From NCBI GenBank assembly GCA_005656395.1, contig SRSI01000044.1, positions 1-64,000 on the forward strand: a stretch of 64,000 nucleotides of DNA, in the 5' to 3' direction. Within the stretch, counting starts at the first letter, position 1; every line of letters starts with the position of its first letter. Shown in pieces: positions 21,664 through 34,963 of the stretch. The position numbers and the translations under genes were made by a program. The notes beneath the pieces were generated by a model. It was not told where the DNA came from. It saw only the letters and a program-made list of their open reading frames with translations, and made no database searches. This DNA is from Strongyloides papillosus. Its lineage: Eukaryota > Nematoda > Chromadorea > Rhabditida > Strongyloididae.

Positions 21664-24600
21664 TTCAATGTTTTTTGTTTGCTTAAACTACTAGGTAAAA
21701 ATTAATTAATTTAAATAAATAAAAAACTGTAACTATGTTCCTAAAAAGTATATTTGAATGAAAAAATTTTTTATAATATTATGAACTATTTATATATAAA
21801 GAACATAGCTTATTTAAAAGGAAAACTTTGGATAATTCAAATATTAACTAAGACATATCTTTTTTTGTTTTTCATTTTCATTCTGACCCATACAATATAA
21901 AACACAACAGTGTTATAAAAGATAAAGATGAAAGTGTATCTCATTCTTATAAGTTAAAATAAAAAAAACAACATTAATAGACTCGTTCATGTTATATTTT
22001 ATGTTTGAAAAAAAAATTAAAGTGAAGAAATTGCATGAATAGTGAAAGATTTTTTTTCTAGCATTATTGCTAACAATACCCTTATTAATCTTACTAAAGT
22101 ATAAAATATTGGATATATTAAAAAAATATTTGAATAATTTTATTTAATAAGATAGTAATTACATAATAAATAACATAAACATATTTTTAAAATAATTATA
22201 CAAGTTTAATGAATACTTTTTAAATGATGACTTTAAAAATTTATAATATACATATTCACAATGCCAATATTATGCATTATTTTTATAAAGTGTTATAAAA
22301 AGACAAACTTATGACAAAAAAACAGGAACAACATTGATAAATCATTAGTACAGACAAACAATTAATGCATGTATATAACACCTCGATAAACTTTAAACAA
22401 AGGAAAGCTTTTAATACAATAATTTCTAAAATTAAATATAAATAAAATTGTTTTTGTTAATACAAATATATATTTATATATCTCTTTTTTTAATATATAC
22501 TAATTTAAAAAAAGTAACTAATTTTCTTACATAAATAATGATATAACAATGTCCTATAAATGTTAACATTTCTTAGATTTTTTGAAATAAAATTACTTAA
22601 TCATAATTAGTATAATTTGTTTTTTAAACCATATACTGAATAATGTTTTTTTTCGTGTAAAGATTCAAAAGTATATCAATTCTATGATGTATTAATTTTT
22701 AAATATTTCATTTGAAAAAAAAATGTGATATTTTGAAGAGTAAAATTGTAAAAGCCTGATGAATCTCGAGATGTATACATGGACAAATAACAAACTTTTA
22801 AGATATTAAAATTTCCCACATATAGTAGAAGCGTATTCTTAAATTTATTAATCTCTAAATATAAGAACCTTTTTGATAAACAAAAAAATTGTTTAATTTT
22901 ATTAATTGAGAAAATAAAAATTATGACCATTAGCCTTATTGAAAATACACCTACAATGTTATAGGAAATCATATTTTTCTATCAAATTCCTTATTGCAAA
23001 ATTATTTAAAAATAAACTTTATAAGTTTGTACTTTTTGAATGAAAAAAAGAAGAATAAAGATAAATTTATAGCTTCTTAGAGACTTTTAAATTTGATTCA
23101 TAGTTGTAGTTTGTTTTATAAATACCTCTTTATCAGATAATTTTTTTCTCCAATGCTTAGGCTTTTGAATATAATAAATTTAAGAATGTCGAGATAAGAA
23201 TTTGATAAAAGTGATTTTTCTTGAATTGATGTTTACTTATTCAGTTGAATTTTAACAAATTTTACTCATGATTATCATAAGAATGTCAATTGATAGGTGT
23301 TATTGTATTAGATTAATTTTGTATAGTGTTTATTATGTTTTGATGTTGTAGCTTCTCCAAAATTTTGATGAATTAGTTTTCCCTAGAAAATTAAAGTGTT
23401 TTTGTTAAAAAATAGAGGAAATTACCACATTTTATATCGTTTTGGTAGCACAAATATACTTTCAACTAAATACCACTGTCTTATCCAAAGAGCAAGAATA
23501 ATTGTGATGATAATAAAAGTTATTGTCAACTGATGGAATAGTAATTTGTAGTCTTGATAACAATTTCCATTAAAAGCGTCATTAATTACTGATTACATAT
23601 AATACAATTATTAAAAACGGAAATAAATTTGCACCTAATTTTCGCTGTCCTAATACACATATACATAAATATATTTTTTTCTAGTAATTTATTTTTAATC
23701 ACATACTAAAAATTTGGATTATAATAATTTTAAATAAAAACACAAAATAAAGTCTTTTCTCGATTAATTAATACAATTTAAAAGAAATCTAGAAAGAAAC
23801 ATATATTGATACAAAAAAAAAGAAAGATCAAGAATTATAGTAATATTTTATTTATAAATATACTAAAAAGAATTCTATTGAACAAGAACAAGTAAAAATA
23901 ACTTTGCATTGAGAGAAACATATTTGTAGTGTGACTATAATTTCTACATGTAATAATTAAACAATTTGAATTTCAGAAATCAACCAATAAAACAAATCCT
24001 CTATTCAATAATATTCCATCAATCATTTAAAATTTTAAGCCTTATCAAAAGATTATTTTAAAAAGAGAAACAATATATTTTAAATAAATATTTTAATAAA
24101 AAAATATTATTCATATTATTAAAATTTTAACAACAGATATATTCAAATATATGTTTACCTGTAAATACCGATGTTGAGTAATTTTTAATGAAATTATTAT
24201 TCATAAAATTATTTTTAAAAGAAATTTTTTAGAATTATTGTTTTAATCTAAAAAAAATTATGATTTCCATTTAATGATTACAAATATTTAATTTTTTTTA
24301 TTAATCATCTTAAAGATTTAAAAAATATTAAAATTCCTTTTTTATTTTTTACTATTAGTAAGGTTACAAAAAATTTATTCCAATCATAATCACATTTCCG
24401 ATAAGCATAATTATTTAATTTTTAAATCCAATACCTTATCATTATTGATAGGAAGCGTATAGGTATATAACATTATATTTAATTTCTCTTATTTGTCTAA
24501 TAAATACCATTATAGCTTTTTTGGGAAGTATGATAAGAATGGATATTTTAATCACATTTCATCATGCAAAAAATTTAGTTTATTTATATTTATTTTATAA

Positions 24601-25530
24601 TTTTTAAATTATTACTGATTTTTTTAACATAACTCAAAAAAAATATTCTTATTACCTTTTATCATTAGCAAAAATTTTATTCTTCTACATTCAAAAAAAT
24701 ACCATGAATGTTTTAAATAAAAAAACAAGTTCTAAAAGACTCGTTTTATCTTAGTGTTTCTTTTTTTAAATTTAGCTAGCTAGTGAAACTTAGAAATTTT
24801 TATACAATAGAAAGTTTGAATCATAAAACACAAGAAGATTATTTCAAGCATTATTTATTTTGTATTTTTTGTTACAATAATCTTATGATTTAAAATCACT
24901 AAAAGTTATTTAAATTACCATTGCTTTAAAATTTTCAACTCTCAAATAGGCTATTTTTTGTGATCATCAAAAAAATATAATAAAAAATTTATTTTTTATC
25001 AATATTAATAAACTTTATCCATAATTTTTTTATGAATTTAATACATAAATCAGATAGAATCATATGTTTTTTAAAAAAATAATTCTTTTATCATATCATC
25101 TTTTTGAATCAAAATGTTTGAATATAAATTTGATAATATTTTATATTTTTTTGCTTTTTTAATTTACATATGTCTTAATGTGTTTAAATTCAATTAAATG
25201 ACATATCTTTTTATGTTAACAAATACATAAAAAAGGTCGATCCTTTAAAATAACATATTATGAATCTTTTGTATTAGAATGCTACCTTATTTTAAGAATA
25301 ATATTAAAACACACATTATTGTAAATATATATGTATTAAAAATCTTTTTTTTCTAAAATAATAATTTTCTATTATACTTTTTAAAAAATGATAATTATAA
25401 TGTAAACATTACAAATAAAAATTTTATTGTTATAATAATGGGCCTAAATAACTTTTAAAAAATATTAAATATGCTAATTTATTGATAATTCATAATATCT
25501 ATTAATTAAATACATGTTCTTTTTAGGAAA
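21664..25530. other. Intergenic, about 3.9 kb, no gene seen
   Basis: Very AT-rich DNA with only chance frames (for example 22682-22972 minus). It includes the upstream regions of the unknown gene (left side) and of the amino acid transporter (right side). No inverted-repeat element or RNA gene recognised. Confidence 0.55.
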
Positions 25531-27139
25531 ATGACTAAAAATGATAATAAAATGGGCCTCTTTGGGGCCATATCATATATTATAGGTAACATTGTTGGTT
25601 CAGGTATCTTTATTACTCCAACTGGTATTTTGCAATCAGCAAATTCTGTATGTTTATGAATTATTATCTCTCTTTATTTTAGAGAAATAAATATTTCTTT
25701 AGATTGGTACATCACTACTCATTTGGATTGCATCTGCCTTCTGTTCAACTCTTGGAGCCTTTAATTATGTGGAGTTAGGTACATCTATCCGTGAATCTGG
25801 GTGTGATTTCTCGTACATCACCTACGTTAAATGGCATCCTATAGCATTTTCTTTTATGTTTGTTGGGTGCATTATTATTTATCCAGCAACATTAGCTGTA
25901 CAAGCTTTAGCATTTAGTACGTACATCTTTAAAGGTTTCAGTATTTGCACAACTGGTAATTATGTTTATGCTGAAAAATTACTTGGATTTTGTTTAATGT
26001 GGCTTCTAATGTTTTTGAATTTTTTTTCAATCAAAAAAGTTGTATCAAGATTTCAAATTGTTGCATCAGCATCAAAAGTAGTTACATCTGCTATAATCAT
26101 TGTAACAGGATTTTACTTTTTAATCTTCAAAAAAGGATATGATAATTTTAAAGATCCATTTGCTGGGAAACCTATTACTGGTAGCGGATTAATTACAGCA
26201 ATGTTTAGTGGTCTTTACTCATACGATGGATGGGATATTCTTAATTTTGGACTTGGCGAAGTTGACAATCCAAAAAGAACAATGCCATTAGCTATTGTTT
26301 TTGGGATGTTTACGATTGCATTTATTTACGTTTGTCTTAATGTTTCCTACTTTTCTGTACTTACAGTCAATGAAATTTTAGATTCAACAGCTGTTGCAAC
26401 TACCTTTGCTCAAAGAACTTTAGGCGATTTTCAATATGCTGTACCATTTCTTATTAGTATTGTCCTTATTGGCTCAATGAATAGTACAATTTTTTCTGCT
26501 TCTAGATATTTACAATCTGCTTCAAAAAAAAGAGCTTTACCAAGTTTTATTGCATGCACAAATGTTCTTCATGATTCACCAAGAGTCGCAATTTTAGTTC
26601 ACGTCATCCTTGCAATGATTATTTCATTTGTTGGCGATTTAGATCAACTAATTAATTATGTCTCCTTCTGTCAATGGTCTCAACGTGGAACTACAATGAT
26701 AGCTCTACTGTATATTAGATTTTTCCACATTCCCGTTCATCCTAATGCTACAAGAATGCCAATTATTATGCATATTATATTTGTTCTTATTTGTGGTACA
26801 TTAACAATATATACTATTGTAACTGAATTTAATATAGCACGTGTAGGTTTAGCATGTCTCGCTGTAGGATTAATTTGCTTTACATTATTTAAATGGGAAA
26901 TAACATTATCAAGATTTGAAGTATATAAAAAATATTCTGCGTTAGTTGATAGAAATGCTGCAATCATTGCACAGGTTGTTTTTAATGGCTTGTCAGAAAT
27001 TGAATTATCTCCCAAAGAGATATGTGAAAAAGAATGTGCAGTATCATCAAATTACGTAATTGGAAATGTTAACGAAGCTTTAGAATGTGATTCAGTGAAC
27101 AGTCAAAATGATGATAATGAAATAAGAAGACGATTTTAG
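25531..27139 (+). CDS. SLC7-family amino acid transporter (LAT/b0,+AT type, nematode AAT)
   Basis: Two exons, 25531-25647 and 25703-27139 with a 55-bp phase-0 intron, encode 517 aa. TM1 carries the APC-superfamily substrate motif GSGIFITP (about residues 23-30). Twelve hydrophobic segments follow. The YDGWDILNFGLGEVDNP block (TM6 region) is the typical LAT signature (family form GGWNxLNxxxEE). Cys121 in the TM3-TM4 loop (GFSICTTGN) aligns with the Cys that links light-chain transporters to the SLC3 glycoprotein heavy chain. It should exchange neutral or large amino acids at the plasma membrane as a heterodimer. ATG 25531 follows a TTTTTAG acceptor-like site, suggesting trans- or cis-splicing just upstream. 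An AATAAA-like signal lies near 27190. Confidence 0.94.
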
Positions 27140-27694
27140 GACAGGGAATGTGTCTTTTTTTAAATTTAAATGTTTATATTTGTATTCACTTAATAAAAAA
27201 TTAATAAAAACTTTTATATTATTATATCTTCTAGTTAGATTACTTTACTGTAGTTCCCTTCAATAATATTTTGATATAAAGTATAAACAAACTTTATAGT
27301 TTTTATTTTAACAAAATATTTATATTTTTCGTTACAAACCTTGATAAAAATGTTTTACTCCTATAAAAATAAATGCCAATTTTATAATATCTTTTTAAAA
27401 TTTTTTTATTTTACTTACATTCATATATATTTGTTACAACACATATCTGATCTTGTAAAACTAATTAATCTCTCTATTATTATTAATTTGTTTTTCATCA
27501 TCTTCAATTTAAACGTTCATATTATTCTAAAAATTATTCATGTTTTAAACTAATTTTTAATTTTCTTAATATAAATATATTCTTAAATCTTGAATACATT
27601 AAGGTTAAAAATTGGCAAGAAAATTAATAATTTATTTTTTTATAACTACAGACTACATAGGTTTGATACAAAATATCCCTTTATTGAATAAATA
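27140..27694. other. 3' flank of the transporter, no further gene seen
   Basis: AT-rich; a 70-codon frame at 27341-27553 is hydrophobic and Ile/Leu/Phe-rich with no family features, most likely chance. Confidence 0.55.
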
Positions 27695-27913
27695 GTTTTA
27701 AAAAAATTTGGAAATCTTCTAGATCAATTTAGATTATATGTAAAAGCAATAAAGCCTAAATATAAAGCAATCCAGAGTAACAAAAAAAACCCAATTTCGA
27801 GTAGAATTATGAAATTTGTTGAAAGTAGTCTTCATTCGATAATGGCAAAAGATCTCTGTAGTAATTTAATTGAAATGGTAAATAATAAGCTTCTACTACC
27901 TCAGATAGCTTAA
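27695..27913 (+). pseudogene. Possible coding relic of unknown origin
   Basis: A 72-codon open stretch without an ATG at its start (VLKKFGNLLDQFRLYVK...) has more balanced amino-acid composition than chance frames here. It includes SRIMKFVESSLHSIMAKDLC and ends LPQIA. Coding-like sequence seems to continue in another frame (KSVIMKLLDPKVVLLYK, about 27913-27975), so it looks frameshifted. It may be part of a dead transposase or gene; no family assignment. Confidence 0.25.
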
Positions 27914-27979
27914 AATCTGTCATCATGAAGCTTTTGGATCCCAAAGTAGTACTACTTTATAAGATAAAACAATAGATTA

Positions 27980-29966
27980 TTATAACGTTAAAAATTTAGA
28001 TGATGATTACATGTGTAATTTTTAAAAATAATAAATTAACTTATTATCTTCACTTATTCTAAAATAATTATATTCATATAATTTATCTGTAAAAATGATT
28101 ACTTCTTTTTTTAAAAAACCCTTTCATTGTCATTCTAAGAAACTAATTTATATATTTATATAAACACAGTTATTTTCAAATTTAATATAACATTATTATT
28201 TACGTAATAGGAAACTTATTTAAATAATAACTCTGTCATAATATTTTTAAATATCCTTTTCCTGATTAATATTTTTAAAAACAAGATAAATTTATTGTTT
28301 TTAATTAAAAATTTTAAGTTATCATAAAACGAAAAGTTGAAACGTACTTTTAGATTGTTTATTCCATTTTGAATATTAATTTTCATATTATGATAAACAA
28401 AAGTAAAATTGATTTATAACTTTACATAGATATACAAATACTATTTTACAATTTTTTTTTCAAAAGCGTTCATAAATAAATCTATTTGGGTTGACATTGT
28501 CGAAATCTAATGAATGGTACAGAAAGATTACATTGTTTGATTTAAACTAATTTTTTTCCTCAATCTTTTGCAACAATTATTGGCAATCAATTGGAAAATG
28601 ACAAGTTTATCTAAATAAGTAACATGTTATGTTTACTAATAAATGGACAAATAAATATTTCTTTTAATATATATATACCTTTATTTAGTTATAAAAGTAA
28701 ATATCATTGTCACTGATATATCTCCCTGTCATATGTATAAAAGCTTAATTCTTTTATACATAAAAGTGACAATTAGATAAATCAAAAGAGAGGATTTGTA
28801 GCACCCCTATATACGTACTTGCTTTTATATTCACCTATTACAAATGTTATATTAACTTTTAAAAACATCATATTACATTGTAATCTCAAGAATTATTTAA
28901 ATTAAATTTTCTTTAATTTAAATTTACCATTAAACCAAAAAACGTTTTTATTTAATCTTTTATGCTAATTTCTTTAATTTTATAAGTACACAAGTACCTT
29001 TTGTTCATCATATCAAATTTTGTTTTGATATTTAAAACATTAGGCTACAATACAGGTTTTGTAAAAGAGATTATCCTTCTTTTTTCTTTTTTATTTAAAT
29101 TTAATACCGAATGACTCAGAAAAGACTTTAGACGTACCATTTTATTTTTATCAATAAAAATTTTGATTTTTAATAAACTATTACTTATTTCTATAAATAT
29201 CTTTTCATAAAAATATACATTTACAGTAACAAATCATCTTAATAATAATATAAGTATTACCCATGTACTTTTAAAGTGTACCTTACATTCCATTTTCATT
29301 ATCAAATACTTTAAATTTTTAATTGCCTTATGCTGATTAAATGAAAAATGTTTTAATAACTACATTCTAACTTTTGTAATCACTCATTTGAATTGAGCAC
29401 ACACCTCTTCATATCCGCTACTTCATTACCCAACATATTCAAATAAAGATTCTAACATTCCCCTAATAAACTTTATTCATCAAAATATATATAAAGTTAT
29501 ATTTATTTAACGTTAATGTTTACAAAATATAGTTTAACTATTAAATTAAATCATTCTTATAATATAACTAACCATTGTCTTGATTTAACCTCTTATAAAT
29601 ATTTTATAAACCTACAATCTATTATTTTTTTAAAGTTGAAGTGAAAAAAGAATTGTTAAGTATGAAAGGGAATATCGTAACTTGTAAATAATTTCCACAT
29701 TACTTTTATCTTAATTTTTACAACGATCTTAATATTTTTTCATACTTTAAAGTTATCCAAAAATTATTTCTTTTAATATTTAACAATAAAACTACTTCAT
29801 TTATTTAAAATTAACCTTCTTTTTTTCTGACATATCTTTTTCACTCATAATAAGATAGTTTTTAAAGTAGGAAAAGGAAAATTATTAATCTATGATATCT
29901 AATTTTAATTTTAAAAAAAGTAAAACTTTTTAATTTTCATTTATTTTTTTAGTTTTAAGAAAAAAA
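27980..29966. other. Intergenic, about 2 kb, no gene seen
   Basis: AT-rich DNA upstream of the small Cys-rich membrane protein gene. Nothing recognisable. Confidence 0.55.
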
Positions 29967-30624
29967 ATGAGCCGTTGGGATGCGTTGCCTGGTAATAATA
30001 AGCAAGATTATGTAATATTAGGAGACGTACCAACAACGTAAGTTTTCTTCAAATAAAAACAATACATTATTTCTCTTTGATATAGATCACCTTCACCAAC
30101 AACTACTATTAACATAAAACAATTTATGGGAGAACAAATTCATTCATCTTATTCAGGTACATTATGAAATTTAATTAAATTTTTTATAATTTTTTTGTTT
30201 AGCTTATGATAATCAATGGATTTGTCAATACAAAAATTTGATTTCTGATTCCCCAATATCTTATCTTTGTGAAGTTGGATGTTGTCAAAATGGTTGTTGT
30301 ACGGCAAGTGAAATAATTGAGTATGTTTTATTAACACTTAAATATACTGTTAATACCATTTATTTTTTATTTTAAAGGACATCAACTACAGGATATGCTT
30401 TAGGATTATTAATAATATTTATTCTTGTCATTATTGTGGCATTAATTTTAATTTTATCCCTCTATTTATATAACAAATATTCTGATAAACAAATGAAAAA
30501 AAAATATCCTGAATCAAATCTACAAAGCTCAGCATCTTCACAAATTAGTGCACCATCATCATCCTACTATGGCCATGAGACAATATACCCAAGTTATCCT
30601 CAAAAAATGAAAAATATCCATTAA
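29967..30624 (+). CDS. Small Cys-rich single-pass membrane protein (WBP1/VOPP1/Shisa-like)
   Basis: Four exons, 29967-30037, 30086-30156, 30203-30320 and 30378-30624, encode 168 aa with phases 2, 1 and 2 that close exactly. After a short polar N-terminus there is a compact Cys cluster, WICQYKNL ... YLCEVGCCQNGCCTA (about residues 53-84). A strong transmembrane helix (about 91-118, LGLLIIFILVIIVALILILS) and a Ser/Tyr/Pro-rich tail follow. A CxxxxCC..xCC cluster immediately before a single helix is the shared layout of WBP1, VOPP1 and Shisa-type proteins, which work in endolysosomal trafficking or as receptor adaptors. I see no clear signal peptide or PPxY motif. The family placement rests on Cys pattern alone. 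Confidence 0.72.
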
Positions 30625-31484
30625 ATTATTCCTTTTTAAACATTTACAATGAATGAAAATGAAAAATTACTTATATGGTTCTCGACAAAAAAAATATGAT
30701 AATATAATTCTCTTGAAATTAATGAAACCTTGCCGAGTATAAAAATATATTGATGAAGTATCTAATAATTATTAAACAACTTTTTTTCATTAATACATTA
30801 TTTTTAAAAAAAAGAAAAGTGTTGACATTTTTCGTATTGTAAAATAAAATTACACTTTCGTAAAATATATTACTATATTTCTAAGTAATGGAATTTTTTT
30901 TCTGTTTTTAAATTTCTAACAATAAATTAACAAAAATGCTTTTTTGAATATATATGAGATATCTTTTAAATACACATATAAATATCATTAGTTAAATAAA
31001 TATTTAAACTGATATTTAAATGATAGGAATTTTATACATATATCATCTACATATATAAATAAAATTTTATTAAAAAGAAAGTGATGAAAAAAATCTTTAT
31101 AAGGAAAATTTTATTTCTCAATGATGATAGAATGAAAATATTTTAATTAAAAAAGTATAAGAAAATCGTTTTTTTAATATATTTATTATTGTATGTTTCG
31201 TAGATTATATCATTAAATGATAAAATAATATGATAAAAAAATAAATGGAACAATTTTATAGATGTTTACATTTGAATTAAAATATGACAAGATTTCTTTC
31301 TCCATTCCATAATATATTTTTGATTATTTCTTTTTTACACAAAAATATATATATATATATTATTTCATATTGTAAAGATGTCAAGATAACATTAAATTGA
31401 AGCGTAAGCCGAGAGATGTTTGATTTATAGTATAAAAAAAATTACGGTTAATATTTTATTCAATTTTTGCGAAGATTTTAAACT
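30625..31484. other. Convergent intergenic region, no gene seen
   Basis: AT-rich DNA between the 3' ends of the Cys-rich membrane protein and the IQ-motif gene. It contains a short (AT)n tract near 31340-31362. Confidence 0.6.
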
Positions 31485-32295
31485 TTAATTTTCTTCGCTT
31501 TTGTGAGATTGGAGACTTGAATGTGAACGTGATGGACTAATAAGACCTTCTTTTCCAAGTCTCTTACGTGTAAGAAATCCTCTAAAACAATATTATGTAT
31601 TAAAAAGATAAAATAAACATAATTTTTACTATCCTTCCTTCCAATAAAACACCTACCTTACATGAGCTTGAATTTTAGTAGCTGCATTATCATTCTGTTC
31701 ACGCATCGCTTGAACATTCTTTCTTGCCAAATAACCTCTAAATTCTGCTTGAATTTTTGTTGCAGCACGATCTTCAGGTGTTTGCGAGTGTTCCAATGAA
31801 TAACCTCCGATAGAGTGTCGTTTTTGATCCTTCTTAAAATCTAAGGTTGGAAATTTATCAGAGGATCGACGTCTAACCAACTCATTATCAATCCCATACT
31901 TTTCAGGATGCATTCTTACTTGATGTCCACGAAAAACTGCTTGAATTTTAGTTGCAGCAATATCCTCTGGTGAGGCAGATCTCATAATATTCTCCTTCAT
32001 TGTCATATTTTTATAACGCTGTTGGAGATCCATACGAAACATGTCATATGAAATGTTGTCACTTATAACACTCTTATCAGAATCTGTAAAAAAATTTAGT
32101 TAATTAAAAAATTAACAATCTCACTTGGTAATTCTATAAATTACCTTTTTGATGAAGTGATAAAATATCAAAAAATAATTTTCCAAATGAAATAACATCT
32201 GCTGGTTGTGCTCTGATTGTTTCTCTAGCCAATGCCTCTAACAATGGACGAAGAGCTTCAGGAATTTTGTACTTCTCTGACATTTGTTCACTCAT
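31485..32295 (-). CDS. RIIa-domain protein with three IQ motifs (SPA17-like)
   Basis: Three exons, 32295-32145, 32083-31657 and 31581-31485, encode 224 aa. Residues about 9-45 (IPEALRPLLEALARETIRAQ followed by PADVISFGKLFFDIL) fit the RIIa dimerization/docking fold of PKA regulatory subunits, which also occurs in SPA17, ROPN1 and CABYR. Three IQ motifs with ATKIQAxFRGxxxR form follow at about 93-109, 156-172 and 184-200; the third is rebuilt across the last intron (ATKIQAHVR then GFLTRKR). The expected role is a scaffold that binds an AKAP helix through the dimer domain and calmodulin through the IQ helices. In flagellated animals such proteins are mostly ciliary or sperm-tail; nematode sperm lack a flagellum, so the site of action here may be sensory cilia or something else. 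Confidence 0.9.
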
Positions 32296-34963
32296 ATTCT
32301 TATTTTTTTATTTCAACTAAAAAAATGCTCGTATTTTTTCTTTTAAAATTAAAGGTATAAAAAATTGATAAAATTTAGACATAAAGTAGTTATATAACTT
32401 TTAATTAATAAAAATATGAAATAAACAAAAGAAAATGTAAATATTTGCCATGAGAAGGAGAATGGCAATAGAAGGAACGGTAAGCCTTAATGTAATACAA
32501 AAATAAAAAGAAATAAATTTAAAAAGCTTGTAATGTAAAAATGAAGTGGGACATAAAGATAAATTTTTATATTTATAATGTAGATGTATTATGAATAAAC
32601 TATAGATAGTATCTTCAATAAATAAAATTTATAATAATAACTACTTGCAATCGAACAATTTAAATATCATAAAAAAATGAATGATGAATAATATATGAAA
32701 ATATTTAAGATAAATGATATAGAGTATGAAAAGTTTAAAATATTGATAAATAAGTTTAAGTTTAAAAAAGTTATGAAAGGAGAACTAATGTATTTTGGAA
32801 AAAGTTTGATTTGTCATTGTGTAAGGATATCTTTAAATATTTCGCTACCATGTAAACGTTAGATTTTACAATTTTTCTACGTAATAATATGAGTATGGAA
32901 GCATCACTTTTAAAAAGCTAACACGATTTAGTTAGATGTTAAAAAGATTTATGTGTCAACGTTACTGAAATATGATATTCATTAAGCCATTCTCCAACTA
33001 GTACAAAGTAATGTGTAACGGAAATGACATTTTAGAGAAAAAAAAATATTATACTGTTAGGATAATTGACTAAATTATCTAACTAAAAATTTTATAATAT
33101 TTTTTATGTTAAAAAAATAGTAAATTGAGTGTTCTTAAGGAATCACTTAATTTGTTTTACTTTTAAATGAAAAAGTACTAACAGTTTTCTTTATTTGAAT
33201 GTGTGGGTGTTATAGAAATTTTAAAGATATATCTATTAAAATAATATATATTAGCTAATATTTATAAATTTTGATATGTTGTTTAAAAAATAAATGGAAG
33301 TTTGTTTCAGATAATAGATCAAAAAAGCAAGGCATATTTTTAAAAATTGTAGATAGCATTTAAAATGTTATAAAATAAAAAGTGTGCAGTTGAAGAATGA
33401 TAATAAATAACTTCTGTGTATTACTGACATTTTTATCATTATTAAATGGTAAATTTTCCCTGATCACCATAGATTATTGATAGTTAATATTTGTAATTTC
33501 TATTATTATGGCACACACTTCTTTTATTATGTATTAATAACACGCCAACTATATATCCTTATTAAAATTTCTTAATTTTTTAATAATATTTTAAAACTAA
33601 ATATAGATATATATTTATGCATATGGATTAATAAATTTATTTTTATAAATAGTAAACTACTAAACATGAAGTATATTAATTTACAGGTCATTGAATGAGG
33701 GATAAAGCATAAATATTAGCAGTACTTATAGATAAAAATTGAAAATTCTTAATATAAAACTAAAAAGGGATAGAATAACATTCATATGTATTTGAATACA
33801 AATAGCTTTCTTAATGGATATTAGAACATATATATACATATAAGATATAAATTTAGATATATAAATTATCCACTTAAAGTGACGTATAAATATAAATTTT
33901 TAAGTTTAAAGTATTATGAAATTTTAAGTTAGCAATTTGTTGAAGTACCACAAATAATTTCAATTTTGGTTGTCTGAAGAACAATATAAATGTTATTTGA
34001 TGGTTTGTTATCACCACAAGTACACCAATCATTTTTAGAAAATTTAACAAATATGTTAAATTACATCATTTCTCTTTTATAAAACACACACACTAACTGT
34101 TTATTTTTATTCACTTTTAACAAATGGCATTTTCAACGTATTAATACACTATAGTAAAATGAGAAAAAATATTTGGAATATTTGAATAAATATGTTAAAG
34201 AAGTAACTTATTAACTATACCTCTTAATGAGATTAATTTTAATTATTTAGGCACCTGTTGTATTTACAATATTCTTATCACAAATTAACATTAATCACAA
34301 TGTGATTTTTTTGTTACTTAATGTCACATTAATTATCTATTGATTAATATACATACATCATTAGTTATTTTAAAAAAAAAGATATTTTTTTATCTCTCAT
34401 AATATAACCTTTCCTAAAAAAATGATACATACATATACAAGCAATAAAATTTTTAATCTATTTTTATTATATTATCAAACTGGCTTCAATAATAATTAAG
34501 AAAGTATTAAGAATATATATGTTAGTGAAAGAAAATATTTAGAAAAAGATTAGAAGGAGTATTTGATACAAAAGGTGAGAATAATAAGTTAGATTGCTTT
34601 TGATAAGCCGATTTTTAAGTTATTATTAGGTTTTGAAAAAGAAATACTCAAGAATAGTGAGGTGGTATAGAGTTTTAATTAAGATGATTTAAGTTTATAT
34701 AACATATAATCTTCAGAATGACCATGAATCAAAAAGTTTTAAGAATAGAAATTTTATAAAGTTTTAGAGATATCATAACCCTTAGCCTAATGAAACCTGT
34801 TTTTTATAAAAAGATTATCAATATATAATTTTAAAGTAAAGGCGGTACAAAAAATAGGTGTGGAATACCTTAAATGTGGTATTAATTGTCTTATTATACT
34901 AATATAAATATCTTCAAGTATAAATACTATTTGTTAAATTATATATATAATATTTTAATAAAT
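32296..34963. other. Divergent intergenic region, about 2.7 kb, no gene seen
   Basis: Shared upstream region of the RIIa/IQ gene (minus) and the astacin gene (plus). AT-rich, no supported ORF, element or RNA gene. Confidence 0.6.

Noticed and set aside
22682..22972. 96-codon minus-strand frame
   Set aside because: Phe/Ile/Lys/Asn-rich translation typical of random AT-rich DNA; no signal, domain or splice context.
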